The notes: generated from the sequence alone by a model not told the origin. A stretch of DNA of 41,208 nucleotides from an uncultured Clostridia bacterium (GCA_946626395.1 CAMOUF010000159.1:1-41208), one strand, 5' to 3'. Shown: positions 32,012 through 40,012, numbered from the stretch's first letter. A program made the numbers and translations.

Positions 32012-32779
32012 TTACTTTTTTGCTTTGTTCTTTTTGATAATTTCCTGAGCCAATGCCCGGTACGCCTCCGCGCCGGAGCTGCGGCTGTCGTACAGATTGA
32101 TGGGCAGGCCGTGGCTGGGGGCCTCCCCCAGGCGTACGTTCCGGGGCACGGTGGTTTTGAACACCTGCTGTTTAAAGTGCTTCTTCACCTCCGCCACCAC
32201 CTGTAAGCCCAGGTTGGTGCGGCCGTCCAGCATGGTCAAAAGCACGCCTTCGATTTCCAGGCCCGGATTCAGCCCCCGCTTCACCCGCTGCACTGTGTTC
32301 ATCAGGGCCGTGACCCCTTCCAGAGCATAGTATTCGCACTGAATGGGAATCAGCACGCTTTGGGCGGCGGTGAGGGCGTTGATGGTGAGCATGCCCAGGG
32401 AAGGGGGGCAGTCCACGATAATAAAATCATAATCCTTCCGGCAGGGCTCCAGCGCTGCCCTCGTCCGGTATTCCCGGCGGTCCATGCCCGCCAGTTCCAG
32501 CTCCGCCCCGGCCAAACGAATGTCCGACGGGGCCACGAACAGCTTTTTCTGCTTGGTTTTTTCCACGGTGCTTTCCAGGGGGCATTCCCCCAGCAGCACT
32601 TCATACACCGTTTTCTTTCCCGCCCGGACGCCCAGGCCGCTGCTGGCGTTGCCCTGAGGGTCCATATCCACAAGCAACGTGGGCTTGCCCTCATCCGCCA
32701 GACAGGCGGCCAGGTTCACAGCCGTGGTGGTTTTTCCCACGCCGCCTTTCTGGTTGGCGATGCAAATAATTTTCCCCAT
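32012..32779 (-). CDS. parA: chromosome-partitioning ATPase ParA (Soj family)
   Basis: A 255-residue deviant Walker A ATPase. KGGVGKTT (11-18) carries the signature lysine; DMDPQGNAS is the A' motif and FIIVDCPPSLG the Walker B. It has no N-terminal DNA-binding extension, so it is the small chromosomal Soj/ParA type. It binds DNA as an ATP dimer and is stimulated by ParB to move chromosome origins. The ATG at 32779 has GAAGGGA upstream. It lies 81 bases after the unknown gene at 32861 and precedes parB, so these three probably form one operon behind the promoter at 33373-33401. The usual rsmG and noc neighbours are not here. Confidence 0.96.
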   Translation of the reverse strand: MGKIICIANQKGGVGKTTTAVNLAACLADEGKPTLLVDMDPQGNASSGLGVRAGKKTVYEVLLGECPLESTVEKTKQKKLFVAPSDIRLAGAELELAGMDRREYRTRAALEPCRKDYDFIIVDCPPSLGMLTINALTAAQSVLIPIQCEYYALEGVTALMNTVQRVKRGLNPGLEIEGVLLTMLDGRTNLGLQVVAEVKKHFKQQVFKTTVPRNVRLGEAPSHGLPINLYDSRSSGAEAYRALAQEIIKKNKAKK

Positions 32780-32860
32780 GAAGATCCCTTCTTCAATTGT
32801 TCAATCATTTTGTTCTTGATCCGGCGCAGGCTTTCCGGAACGAAAACCCACGCCCGCTTT

Positions 32861-33337
32861 TCACCGCAGCCACCCCTGCCACCGGAAGGCCGGATAGCAG
32901 GACCGCACCACCGACGCGATGGCCGTCAGTTCATCGGGGGACTGCATGGCCCCGAACCGGGTATACAGCACCCGCAGGGCTGACAGGCTGGCATGGCGCA
33001 TGGAATAATCCCGCAGAAACTGCAGGCTTTCCCGGCTGGCGGGCAGCTGCTCAAAGGGCAGCAGCATCAGTTCATCCGCCATCACGGAAAAATCCTCCAC
33101 CCGGACGCGCACAAAGGTGCCGTCGGGAAGCTGGGCCAGCATACGGCCGTCGGTGGCCTGGCGCACGGCGCGGAACAAAAGGCTGTCCAGCGTATCGGCC
33201 ATCTCCTCTCCGCCCCGGCGCAGGGAAAAGCCGTTGAGCCTTCCCGCAATGTCTGCCGTCAGCGGCGTCAGCGCCTGCAGCAGCGGCTCCCCCAGCCAGG
33301 GCCTGAGCGTGTTCATCACCTGTACCTGGGAAATCAT
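32861..33337 (-). CDS. unknown protein leading the parAB operon
   Basis: A 158-residue, mainly helical protein that I do not recognise. It begins MISQVQVMNTLRPWLGEPLL and has a basic and acidic middle (LRRGGEEMADTLDSLL, RVRVEDFSVMADEL). It ends in a helical part with SCYPAFRWQGWLR. No signal peptide or membrane helix is present. AAGGAGG lies 6 bases before the ATG at 33337; the longer frame has no ribosome site. With a promoter just upstream and parA only 81 bases downstream, it is likely co-expressed with parAB, so a role in partition or its control is possible but not shown. Confidence 0.75.
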   Translation of the reverse strand: MISQVQVMNTLRPWLGEPLLQALTPLTADIAGRLNGFSLRRGGEEMADTLDSLLFRAVRQATDGRMLAQLPDGTFVRVRVEDFSVMADELMLLPFEQLPASRESLQFLRDYSMRHASLSALRVLYTRFGAMQSPDELTAIASVVRSCYPAFRWQGWLR

Positions 33338-33372
33338 GCCGCGCCTCCTTCGTGGTTGCCTTGATCCCTCCA

Positions 33373-33401
33373 AAGATACCACACTCTGACGGGTTTGTCC
33401 A
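33373..33401 (-). promoter_or_regulatory. candidate promoter of the parAB operon
   Basis: Minus strand: TGGACA (33396-33401), 17 bases, TATCTT (33373-33378). The -35 has 5 of 6 and the -10 has 4 of 6 consensus bases. Predicted leader about 30 bases. Upstream lies the 10-base inverted repeat AGGCGGGGAA/TTCCCCGCCT. Confidence 0.5.
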
Positions 33402-33504
33402 GCCTCCCCGATAGGCGGGGAAACTACTTTTATAAGAACATTCGGTTACAATTCCCCGCCTTCTTTGTAACAAGTGAAGCGAATCCATCCTTTTATATAA
33501 GCGC

Positions 33505-33540
33505 AAAATAAAGCGGCGGAAGGCCCCCGGCCCGCCGCCG
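33505..33540 (-). terminator. Rho-independent terminator of the glycosyltransferase gene
   Basis: Minus strand: GCGGCGG, GC-rich loop, CCGCCGC, then TTTATTTT. It lies about 20 bases past the stop codon of the gene at 33559. Confidence 0.75.
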
Positions 33541-33558
33541 TCCTGAGAGAACAGGAGA

Positions 33559-34575
33559 TCAATTGAATCCGAAAATCTTCTGGGCGATCTTGTATCCCGC
33601 CACGGTGACGGCCCGGCCCCCTTTGCCGGACAGGTGCATCAGCCGCCCCAGCAGCCGATGGCGCAGCACGCCGTACACCCTGGGGTTTTCCTTTTGAATG
33701 AAGGCCCACAGGTCTTTTTTCTTTTGCAGGTTTTCTTCGGTGCCGCTCTTGGTCAGCAGCACGGAGGACACGGTGGTGACGATTTCCAGGTAGTTGAGCA
33801 TATACTTGCGCTTATGGGGATCAGGAATGGAGAAGGGGTCCACCGAGGACACCAGCAGCCGGTTCACCAGCAGCGCCTGGTCGATCCGGCGGATCATCAC
33901 CTGCTCCTGGACGGACTGGTCGTCCCGGCCGATAAAATAATGGTAGAAATCCACATCCAGGTAGTACATCTTTTCCACGTTTTTAAGGGGCACATACACA
34001 TACAGCTCGTCCACGTAGAAAGTATGCTTGGGCAAGGTCATGCCGCAGTCCCGCAAAAGCTGGGTACGGTAAATGACGGAATGCATCAGCATATACTGGC
34101 CCTTGCGGAAATGCCTGGTTTCCTCCCAGCCGAACACCCGGCCCTGGGGCAGGGCGTGGTGATAGCTCATCACATGCTTGTGGGCAGCGCCTACCTTGTC
34201 GTAAATGTAATTGCTCACCAGCATATCGATCTGCTTTTCCGGGGCGGCAAAGCCCCGCAGGGTTTCCAGCACCTTGGGATAGGCTTCCGCGTCTGCCCAG
34301 TCGTCGGAATCCACCACCTTAAAGTACAGCCCCGTGGCGTTTTGAAGGCCAACCATCACCGCGTCCCCGTGGCCGCCGTTTTCCTTGTGGATGGCCCGCA
34401 CGATGCCGGGATATTTCCTTTCATATTCGTCGGCGATTTTTGCGGTATCGTCCTTGGAGCCGTCGTTGACGATGAGGATTTCCACCTCCTCGCCCCCCGG
34501 CAGCAGGGATTCCACCGCGTGGCTCAGGTAATCCTGGGAATTGTAGCTGGGAATGGCAATGGACAATAGCTTCAT
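33559..34575 (-). CDS. family 2 glycosyltransferase
   Basis: A 338-residue GT-A fold glycosyltransferase of family GT2. The N-terminus is LLSIAIPSYNSQDYLSHAVE, then EILIVNDGSKDDTAKIADEY and ENGGHGDAVMVGLQNATGLY. The metal- and sugar-nucleotide-binding DxD motif is DSDDW. The C-terminal part is helical and has no transmembrane segment, so it is a soluble or peripheral enzyme. It transfers a sugar from a nucleotide sugar to a glycan or lipid; donor and acceptor are unknown. AGGAGA lies 8 bases before the ATG at 34575. It stands alone, with a terminator at 33505-33540 and element C2 upstream. Confidence 0.93.
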   Translation of the reverse strand: MKLLSIAIPSYNSQDYLSHAVESLLPGGEEVEILIVNDGSKDDTAKIADEYERKYPGIVRAIHKENGGHGDAVMVGLQNATGLYFKVVDSDDWADAEAYPKVLETLRGFAAPEKQIDMLVSNYIYDKVGAAHKHVMSYHHALPQGRVFGWEETRHFRKGQYMLMHSVIYRTQLLRDCGMTLPKHTFYVDELYVYVPLKNVEKMYYLDVDFYHYFIGRDDQSVQEQVMIRRIDQALLVNRLLVSSVDPFSIPDPHKRKYMLNYLEIVTTVSSVLLTKSGTEENLQKKKDLWAFIQKENPRVYGVLRHRLLGRLMHLSGKGGRAVTVAGYKIAQKIFGFN

Positions 34576-34627
34576 CGGATCATCTCCTGTAATTTTCGTT
34601 TCTTGTCAGCGGCGCGGGAATAAGTTA

Positions 34628-34740
34628 TCAGTTCTAAGTTCCAAGTTCCAAGCAAATATAGCCGAGCGGGCAGTAAGCCAATGCGTTGCCACGGGAAAAA
34701 CATTGTCGTCAAATGAGCTTAGAACTTAGAACTTGGAGCT
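34628..34740. repeat. family C heptad inverted-repeat element, copy C2
   Basis: Left arm TCAGTTCTAAGTTCCAAGTT and right arm GAGCTTAGAACTTAGAACTT surround a loop of about 65 bases. It lies upstream of the xpaC promoter. Apart from this and the promoters, the gap 34576-34966 has no gene. Confidence 0.85.
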
Positions 34741-34810
34741 ATCCCTATTATACACCATTCCGCCCTTTCTTTGAAGCGGAAAATCTGCTTTTTCAGCGGC
34801 TGATTTTTCA

Positions 34811-34839
34811 TTGAAATAGCGTATGGATTGTGGTATACT
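34811..34839 (+). promoter_or_regulatory. sigma-A promoter P1 of the XpaC-TelA module
   Basis: TTGAAA (34811-34816), 17 bases, TATACT (34834-34839). Each hexamer matches 5 of 6. It gives a leader of about 120 bases. Confidence 0.7.
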
Positions 34840-34904
34840 TAGGAAACGAAAAGCGGGAAAACGCCGCTTTCAGCGGGGAAAATGTATGATTCAGCAAAAA
34901 CAGG

Positions 34905-34932
34905 TTGCGTTTCCTTCCGAATTTGCTATACT
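34905..34932 (+). promoter_or_regulatory. candidate second promoter P2 of the XpaC-TelA module
   Basis: TTGCGT (34905-34910), 16 bases, TATACT (34927-34932), with a leader of about 30 bases to the ATG at 34967. Weaker -35 than P1. Confidence 0.5.
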
Positions 34933-34966
34933 TTTTCCGCAGTCAATGATAAAGGGGGAGGATGCA

Positions 34967-35635
34967 ATGCAGCAGAACAAGAAAAATTCCAAGGCGTATG
35001 TGATCGCCTTCATCGCCGTGGGGCTGGTGGTGGCGCTGTACAGCCTGATTTTCCCCATGTACCGCTGGCAGCATTATCTGATCGCCGCGGGCATCGCGGT
35101 GCTGGTGGGCTGGGTGGTGTTCATCATGGCTCAGGGCCTGGACACCTCCAAGGAAGCGCCCGTTCAGCAGCCCATTCCCAAGACCGGCGACAGCGCCGTG
35201 GATTCTCTGGTGGAGAAGGGCCAGGAAATGCTGGCTGAGATCAGAAAGGAAAACGATCTGATTCCCGATCCGGAGCTCACCGCCCAGATGAACCAGCTGG
35301 ACAAGGTGGCCAATCAGATTTTCCATACCGTGGCCGAGCAGCCCGCCAAAGCGCCCCAGATTCGCCGGTTCATGGATTATTATCTGCCCACGACCCTGAA
35401 AATGCTCACCAGCTACCGGAAGATGGATGAGCGCCAGGTGAGCGGCCAGAACGCCCAGGAAACCCGCGCCCAGATCCGCGAGGCCATGGCCACTGTGCTC
35501 AAGGCTTTCGATAAGCAATTGGACGCCCTGTATCAGGATGAAATGCTGGACATTTCCACCGATATCGACGTGATGGAAACCATGCTGCGCCAGGACGGCC
35601 TGATCGATACCGGCGTGAAAAACGGAAAGATGTGA
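34967..35635 (+). CDS. xpaC: XpaC-like (5-bromo-4-chloroindolyl phosphate hydrolysis) membrane protein
   Basis: A 222-residue protein. Two membrane helices (residues 10-28 and 34-53) are followed by a cytoplasmic helical domain: SLVEKGQEMLAEIRKENDL, LDKVANQIFHTVAEQPAKAP, QIRRFMDYYLPTTLKMLTSY. The last is the conserved YYLPTTLK segment of the XpaC family. The family is named after a hydrolysis phenotype and its real activity is unclear. Genomes commonly pair it with TelA, as here. The AAAGGGGGAGGATGCA stretch is the ribosome site for the ATG at 34967; a longer frame to 34823 would start before promoter P2. Element C3 lies between it and telA. Confidence 0.88.
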   Translation: MQQNKKNSKAYVIAFIAVGLVVALYSLIFPMYRWQHYLIAAGIAVLVGWVVFIMAQGLDTSKEAPVQQPIPKTGDSAVDSLVEKGQEMLAEIRKENDLIPDPELTAQMNQLDKVANQIFHTVAEQPAKAPQIRRFMDYYLPTTLKMLTSYRKMDERQVSGQNAQETRAQIREAMATVLKAFDKQLDALYQDEMLDISTDIDVMETMLRQDGLIDTGVKNGKM

Positions 35636-35642
35636 GAGCGGA

Positions 35643-35779
35643 TCAAGTTCTAAGTTCTAAGCTCCAAGTTCCAAGCTGATTTTGTTCCTCTTTTTCGCGC
35701 ATAACAGACGGAAGACATTTCCGCTTAGAACTAAGAACTTAAAACTTTGAACTAAGAACTATGAATTGAAAACTGATCA
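35643..35779. repeat. family C heptad inverted-repeat element, copy C3
   Basis: ATCAAGTTCTAAGTTCTAAG and further AAGTTCCAAG heptads form the left arm. The right arm has CTTAGAACTAAGAACTT, AAAACTTTGAACTAAGAACT and ends GATCAAG, giving GATCAAG-like termini on both sides. It begins 8 bases after the xpaC stop, inside the xpaC-telA transcript. Confidence 0.8.
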
Positions 35780-35810
35780 AGATGAATCGCTGTGAAAGGA
35801 GCCACCCACG

Positions 35811-37001
35811 ATGACTGAAAACAACATGGCCGAAGCCCAGGCCCATGCCGCCCCGGTGCTGACCCTCCATTCCGAAGCGGAAGCCAAGACCCAGCTGGAA
35901 CACGCAGTGGAGACCCTGGAAGATTTGGCTGCCCAGGTTCCCCAGGCTCCCGACGCCAAGGAAGCCGTAGCCAGCCTGGAATCCTCTCTCACCGAAGAAG
36001 AAAAGAAGCAGGTGGCGGATTTTTCCAAAACCATTGATATCACCAATCCCGACCATGTGATGCTCTACGGCGCGGACGCCCAGAAGAAGATTTCCGGCTT
36101 TGCCGACACCGTGCTGGCCAACGTGAAAACCGGCGACACCGGCGAAGTGGGCGATATGCTCACCAAGCTGATCACCGAGCTCAAGGGCTTCAACGCCGCC
36201 GGCGAAAAGCCCAAGGGCCTGCGGGGCCTGTTCTTCGGGGCCAAGCAGCAGATTTCCACCATCCAGGCCAAGTATGAAGACGTGAGCAAGAACGTGGAAG
36301 GCATCGCGGGCAGCCTGGAGGAGCATCAGGTGCAATTGCTCAAGGACGTGGCCATGTTCAATAAGCTCTACGACATGAACCTGGCTTACTTCCACGAGCT
36401 GACCATGTACATCGTGGCGGGCGAGCAGCGCCTCAAGGAAGTGCGGGAAACCGACTTAAAGGAGCTCCAGGAAATCGCCGAAAAGAGCGGCGACGCCATG
36501 GACGCCCAGAAGGCCAACGACCTGGCCGCCCAGTGCGACCGGTTTGAAAAGAAGCTGCACGATTTAAAGCTCACCCGGCAGATTTCCATGCAGATGGCGC
36601 CCCAGATCCGTCTGCTGCAAAACAACAATTCCCTGCTGGTGGAGCGCATCCAGTCCACCCTGGTCAACACCCTGCCCCTGTGGAAAAATCAGATGGTGCT
36701 GGCCCTGGGCCTGCACCACAGCCAGCAGGCCATGGAAGCCCAGAAGGCCGTGACCAATATGACCAACGACCTGCTGCGCAAGAACGCCGAAACCCTGAAA
36801 ATGGGCACCGTCGAAACCGCCAAGGAATCCGAGCGCGGCATCATCGACCTGGAAACCCTGGTGCAGACCAACCAGTCCCTGATCGACACCATCAACGAGG
36901 TGTCCCGCATCCAGCAGGAGGGCCGCCAGAAGCGGGCCGAGGCGGAAAAGACCCTGGCAGCGATGGAAAAGAACCTCAAGGAAAAGCTGCTGACCATGTA
37001 A
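35811..37001 (+). CDS. telA: TelA-family toxic anion resistance protein
   Basis: A 396-residue, almost wholly helical protein of the TelA family, linked to tellurite and antimicrobial tolerance in several bacteria; the mechanism is unknown. Conserved stretches include ITNPDHVMLYGADAQKKISG, FADTVLANV, GLRGLFFGAKQQISTIQAKY and the long coiled part ending SLIDTINEVSRIQQEGRQKR. No signal peptide or membrane helix is visible, so it is likely cytoplasmic and bound to XpaC or membrane partners. AAAGGAG lies 9 bases before the ATG. The LemA-like gene follows 24 bases later in the same operon. Confidence 0.93.
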   Translation: MTENNMAEAQAHAAPVLTLHSEAEAKTQLEHAVETLEDLAAQVPQAPDAKEAVASLESSLTEEEKKQVADFSKTIDITNPDHVMLYGADAQKKISGFADTVLANVKTGDTGEVGDMLTKLITELKGFNAAGEKPKGLRGLFFGAKQQISTIQAKYEDVSKNVEGIAGSLEEHQVQLLKDVAMFNKLYDMNLAYFHELTMYIVAGEQRLKEVRETDLKELQEIAEKSGDAMDAQKANDLAAQCDRFEKKLHDLKLTRQISMQMAPQIRLLQNNNSLLVERIQSTLVNTLPLWKNQMVLALGLHHSQQAMEAQKAVTNMTNDLLRKNAETLKMGTVETAKESERGIIDLETLVQTNQSLIDTINEVSRIQQEGRQKRAEAEKTLAAMEKNLKEKLLTM

Positions 37002-37025
37002 TGAACCAACAAAGGAGGGCCGTCA

Positions 37026-37565
37026 ATGAAACTGAAAACGGGAACGGCATTCGCCATCATGGTGGTGCTGATCATCGCCAGCGTGCTGTTTGGCGCATAT
37101 AAAGGCTGGAGCGGTGAAAAAGCCCACGTGGACGCCACCTACGCGGGTCTGGAAAGCATGCTGCAAACCCGGGTGGAAACGGCCTACAATATCCTCTCGG
37201 TCGCCAAGCGCCATCTGTCCGATACGGACGAAGGGTATCTGCGGGTGGTGATGGACCGGGACGAAATCGACAACCAGTACAACGACCTGTCCCGGAAGGC
37301 CAAGGCCAACGACGCGCTGACCAAGGACGCCGCGGCGCTGCTGGCCCAGCTGAAAGCCATGGAGAGCGTGCAGAAGGACAGCCGGGACAAAATGTATGTG
37401 GAAAGCTATCTGCCCCAGATGCTGGCCGAAAGCGAGGAGCGCACCGTGGGCGCGGTTTACAACCAGGCCGCGGCGAACTTCAACAACCGCATCAACGGCA
37501 CCTTCAGCGGCTTTCTGGCCAAGCTGATGGGCATCAAACCCGCCAGCGTATTCTCAGCGCAGTAA
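37026..37565 (+). CDS. LemA-like membrane protein
   Basis: A 179-residue protein with one N-terminal membrane helix (FAIMVVLIIASVLFGAYKG) and a helical outer domain of the LemA type. AGLESMLQTRVETAYNILSV corresponds to the family's opening helix, and YNQAAANFNNRINGTFSGFL to its closing segment (YNxxVxxYNxxIxxFPxxL in classic LemA). Gaps and the altered last motif make it divergent, so the assignment is moderate. AAAGGAGGG precedes the ATG by 6 bases. It is followed 17 bases later by the TPM-domain gene; lemA-TPM pairs are common in bacteria. Confidence 0.8.
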   Translation: MKLKTGTAFAIMVVLIIASVLFGAYKGWSGEKAHVDATYAGLESMLQTRVETAYNILSVAKRHLSDTDEGYLRVVMDRDEIDNQYNDLSRKAKANDALTKDAAALLAQLKAMESVQKDSRDKMYVESYLPQMLAESEERTVGAVYNQAAANFNNRINGTFSGFLAKLMGIKPASVFSAQ

Positions 37566-37582
37566 GAAAGGGGGAGGACATT

Positions 37583-38329
37583 ATGCGCGCGATCCGTTTA
37601 TTTGCGCTTACCTTGGCGCTGATCCTATGCATCGGCCTGACGGCGCCCGCCCTGGCCGAAACCAAGTATCCTCCCCGTCCCCAGGGCACCGTGGCCGACC
37701 TGGCCGGGGTGCTGGGCGAATCGGTGATCGAGGATATGGAAACCTTTTCTTCCCGGCTCTCCTCCGCCACGGGGGGCAAAATGTATGTGCTCACCCGGCA
37801 TTTCCTGGGCGGCGTGGAGGCGTCGGGATACGCCAAGAAGGTGTTTGACGTTTGGGGCCTGGAAGCCAACGACGCCCTGATGCTGATGGTGATCGGCGAA
37901 GAATCCTACGCCCTGTGCCTGGGCACGGAAGCCCAGAAGGCCCTGTCCAACGATACCCAGATCAGCCTGCTGGCCAACAACTTCCGCACGCCCTTCCTGA
38001 ACCGGCAGTATGACGAAGCCCTGACCCAGCTGGCCCGGAACCTGGGCCAGAGCCTGGCGAAATACAAGGGCCAAAGCCTGGATCTGTCCGGCCTGTTCGG
38101 CCAGGCCAGCATCCAGACCACGCCCCAGCCCCAGAAGGAAAGCGACTGGTGGTACGGCATGTTCGCCCGGGACGATTACGACGCCCGGGAAAGCGACGAT
38201 GACCAGTATTGGCGGGACTGGCAGAATGAATGGCAGTACGAGGAAACCCGCATCAACTGGCGCAGCGTGATCATCTGGGGCCTGGTGATCTACTTCCTCT
38301 TCTTCCGCAAAAAGCGTCGGCGGAGGTAA
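37583..38329 (+). CDS. TPM-domain (YgcG-type) membrane protein
   Basis: A 248-residue exported protein. A signal peptide (LFALTLALILCIGLTAPALA) precedes a TPM domain, residues about 30-165: GTVADLAGVLGESVIEDMET, GGKMYVLTRHFLGG, GLEANDALMLMVIGEESYAL. A linker and a single membrane helix (VIIWGLVIYFLFF) before KKRRRR place the domain outside the membrane. TPM domains were proposed to act as phosphatases or in photosystem repair in plants; the bacterial role is open. A GGGGGAGG site lies before the ATG. It ends the module xpaC-telA-lemA-TPM; element D5 starts a few bases after its stop codon. Confidence 0.88.
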   Translation: MRAIRLFALTLALILCIGLTAPALAETKYPPRPQGTVADLAGVLGESVIEDMETFSSRLSSATGGKMYVLTRHFLGGVEASGYAKKVFDVWGLEANDALMLMVIGEESYALCLGTEAQKALSNDTQISLLANNFRTPFLNRQYDEALTQLARNLGQSLAKYKGQSLDLSGLFGQASIQTTPQPQKESDWWYGMFARDDYDARESDDDQYWRDWQNEWQYEETRINWRSVIIWGLVIYFLFFRKKRRRR

Positions 38330-38330
38330 T

Positions 38331-38505
38331 TGAAAAATAATTTTGTGGGGGGAACCTCTCTTATAGCCAGGCGTCTCTTTGAGACGCCTGGCGCGCTTTC
38401 AGCCAACGATCCTGGTGAAAGGAGCATGGGCAAGCAAAGCGCAGGCCATGCGTAGCAACTCCAAAGAGCGGTTTCCCCCACACCCCCTTCCGAGAAAGCC
38501 GATTC
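38331..38505 (+). repeat. family D hairpin element with inverted core, copy D5
   Basis: GTGGGGGGAACCTCTCTT opens the element and GCGGTTTCCCCCACACCCCC with tail CCGAGAAAGC closes it. The insert holds a perfect 12-bp hairpin (GCCAGGCGTCTC, TTT, GAGACGCCTGGC) and GCAAAGCGCAGGCCATGCG. Relative to D1 the insert is reversed while both ends keep the same orientation. Confidence 0.8.
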
Positions 38506-38694
38506 TGATTGCAGGATAATTTTATTGACTTATATTACAGACAATGAATCAATTCGTGATATAAAGAAATACGAGCCAATAGATGATGCTGTACAAATCC
38601 TTTATTGTCTAATTGGAAAAAGGGGTTTGGTGGAAATCGTTTTTTTAGCCACTTATAAGCGAACGTCTTTACAAAATAAAAAACTGAACAAGCC

Positions 38695-38775
38695 TTAAAT
38701 GGCTTTCTTGGAAAGGGGTCTGGGGGAAACCATTCTTTGACCTCCAAAGAATGGTTTCCCCCAGCGTCTTTTCCT
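38695..38775 (-). repeat. family D hairpin element, copy D6
   Basis: GGCTTTCTTGGAAAGGGGTC tail, then GGGGGAAACCATTCTTTG paired with CAAAGAATGGTTTCCCCC. It faces D5, as D2 faces D1. The spacer 38506-38694 is AT-rich and holds no supported gene. Confidence 0.8.
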
Positions 38776-38791
38776 CGTTAGAAAGGTTCTT

Positions 38792-39982
38792 ATGACGCGA
38801 CTTTGTATGATTTCGTTGGACGCTGTGGCGCAGCCCGACGCGGACAGGCTGCTTGCCCTGCCGGCGCTTTCCGCTTTCGCGGAAGAAGGGGCGTTCTGCG
38901 ACAACGTGAAAACGGTATACCCCACTCTGACCTATCCCATCCATACCTCCCTGCTCACGGGCTGCTATCCCCTTGCCCACGGCATCGGCCATAACCAGCC
39001 CTTCCAGCCCGGCACCCCGCCGGACAAAAGGATCTGGTACTGGGACGCCCGGGACATCCGGGTGAAAACCCTGCATCAGGCCGCCCGGGAAAAAGGCATG
39101 AACGTGGCCTCCGTGCTGTGGCCTGTCAGCGGGAAAAACAAGGCCGTGCGGCGGAATTTTCCCGAGGTGCTGCCCCTGCCCGGAGAAAACGCGGCGCTGA
39201 AAATGCTCCGCTACGGCTCCCCGGCCTGGATTCTGTGGACGGAAGCGCGATACGGCAAAGCCAGAAAGAGCATCCGCCAGCCCGACCTGGACGATTACGC
39301 CGCCCTGCTGTGCGAAAAGCTGTACACTTCTTTCCGTCCCCCGGATGTGCTCACCGTGCATCTGGTGGACTGCGACGCCATGCGCCACGCCCACGGCACG
39401 GACAGCCCGGAAGCCCACGCCGCCATGGAACGGCTGGACAGGCGGGTGGGCCGCATCGTGGCGGCGGTCAAAAAAGCGGGGCTGTATGACGAAACCCTGT
39501 TCTGCCTGGTCAGCGACCATGGGCAGCAGGACGCGCCCCGGGGCATTCTGCTGGATAAATACCTGCGGGAAGAATGCGGTGCCCGGGCCCAAACCCTGGG
39601 CATGGGGGCGTATATCTGGGCCGACGATTTGCCCGCCGCCTGCCGGGCGCTGCGGAATAACCAACAGGAATGGGGCATTGCCCATATCTATGATGAAGAA
39701 GAAATCCGCGCCCTGGGCGGGCCCGGGGACGTGCGCCTGGCCGTGGACGCGGAAAGCGGCGTCTGCTTTATCGACCGGCCTGAGGAAACAAAGGGCGAGC
39801 ACGGCTTTTCCCTGAATTGCCCCCAGGCCCGGACGCTGCTGTGGCTCTGGGGCCCCGGCATCCGGAAGGGCGTCCGGCTGGCTGATGCCCGGCTGATCGA
39901 CATTGCCCCCACCCTGGCCAAGGCCCTGGGCCTGTCCCTGCCTCAGGCGGAAGGGCAGGCACTGGAAGAGGTTTTCGCCTGA
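38792..39982 (+). CDS. nucleotide pyrophosphatase/phosphodiesterase-like alkaline phosphatase superfamily protein
   Basis: A 396-residue enzyme of the type I phosphodiesterase/nucleotide pyrophosphatase family. The first metal aspartate is in ISLDAV (D10), and the catalytic threonine lies in YPTLTYPIHTSLLTG (43-57). The second metal site follows in VHLVDCDAMRHAHG and VSDHGQ, and the last histidine in KGEHGF. These conserved residues suggest an active two-metal hydrolase of phosphodiester or pyrophosphate bonds. No signal peptide is seen, so it may be cytoplasmic. AGAAAGG lies 6-7 bases before the ATG. It is transcribed alone; element B5 follows the stop by about 30 bases. Substrate unknown. 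Confidence 0.9.
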   Translation: MTRLCMISLDAVAQPDADRLLALPALSAFAEEGAFCDNVKTVYPTLTYPIHTSLLTGCYPLAHGIGHNQPFQPGTPPDKRIWYWDARDIRVKTLHQAAREKGMNVASVLWPVSGKNKAVRRNFPEVLPLPGENAALKMLRYGSPAWILWTEARYGKARKSIRQPDLDDYAALLCEKLYTSFRPPDVLTVHLVDCDAMRHAHGTDSPEAHAAMERLDRRVGRIVAAVKKAGLYDETLFCLVSDHGQQDAPRGILLDKYLREECGARAQTLGMGAYIWADDLPAACRALRNNQQEWGIAHIYDEEEIRALGGPGDVRLAVDAESGVCFIDRPEETKGEHGFSLNCPQARTLLWLWGPGIRKGVRLADARLIDIAPTLAKALGLSLPQAEGQALEEVFA

Positions 39983-40012
39983 TGAAGAATCTGTTTGGCC
40001 CTGGGCTTTTGC

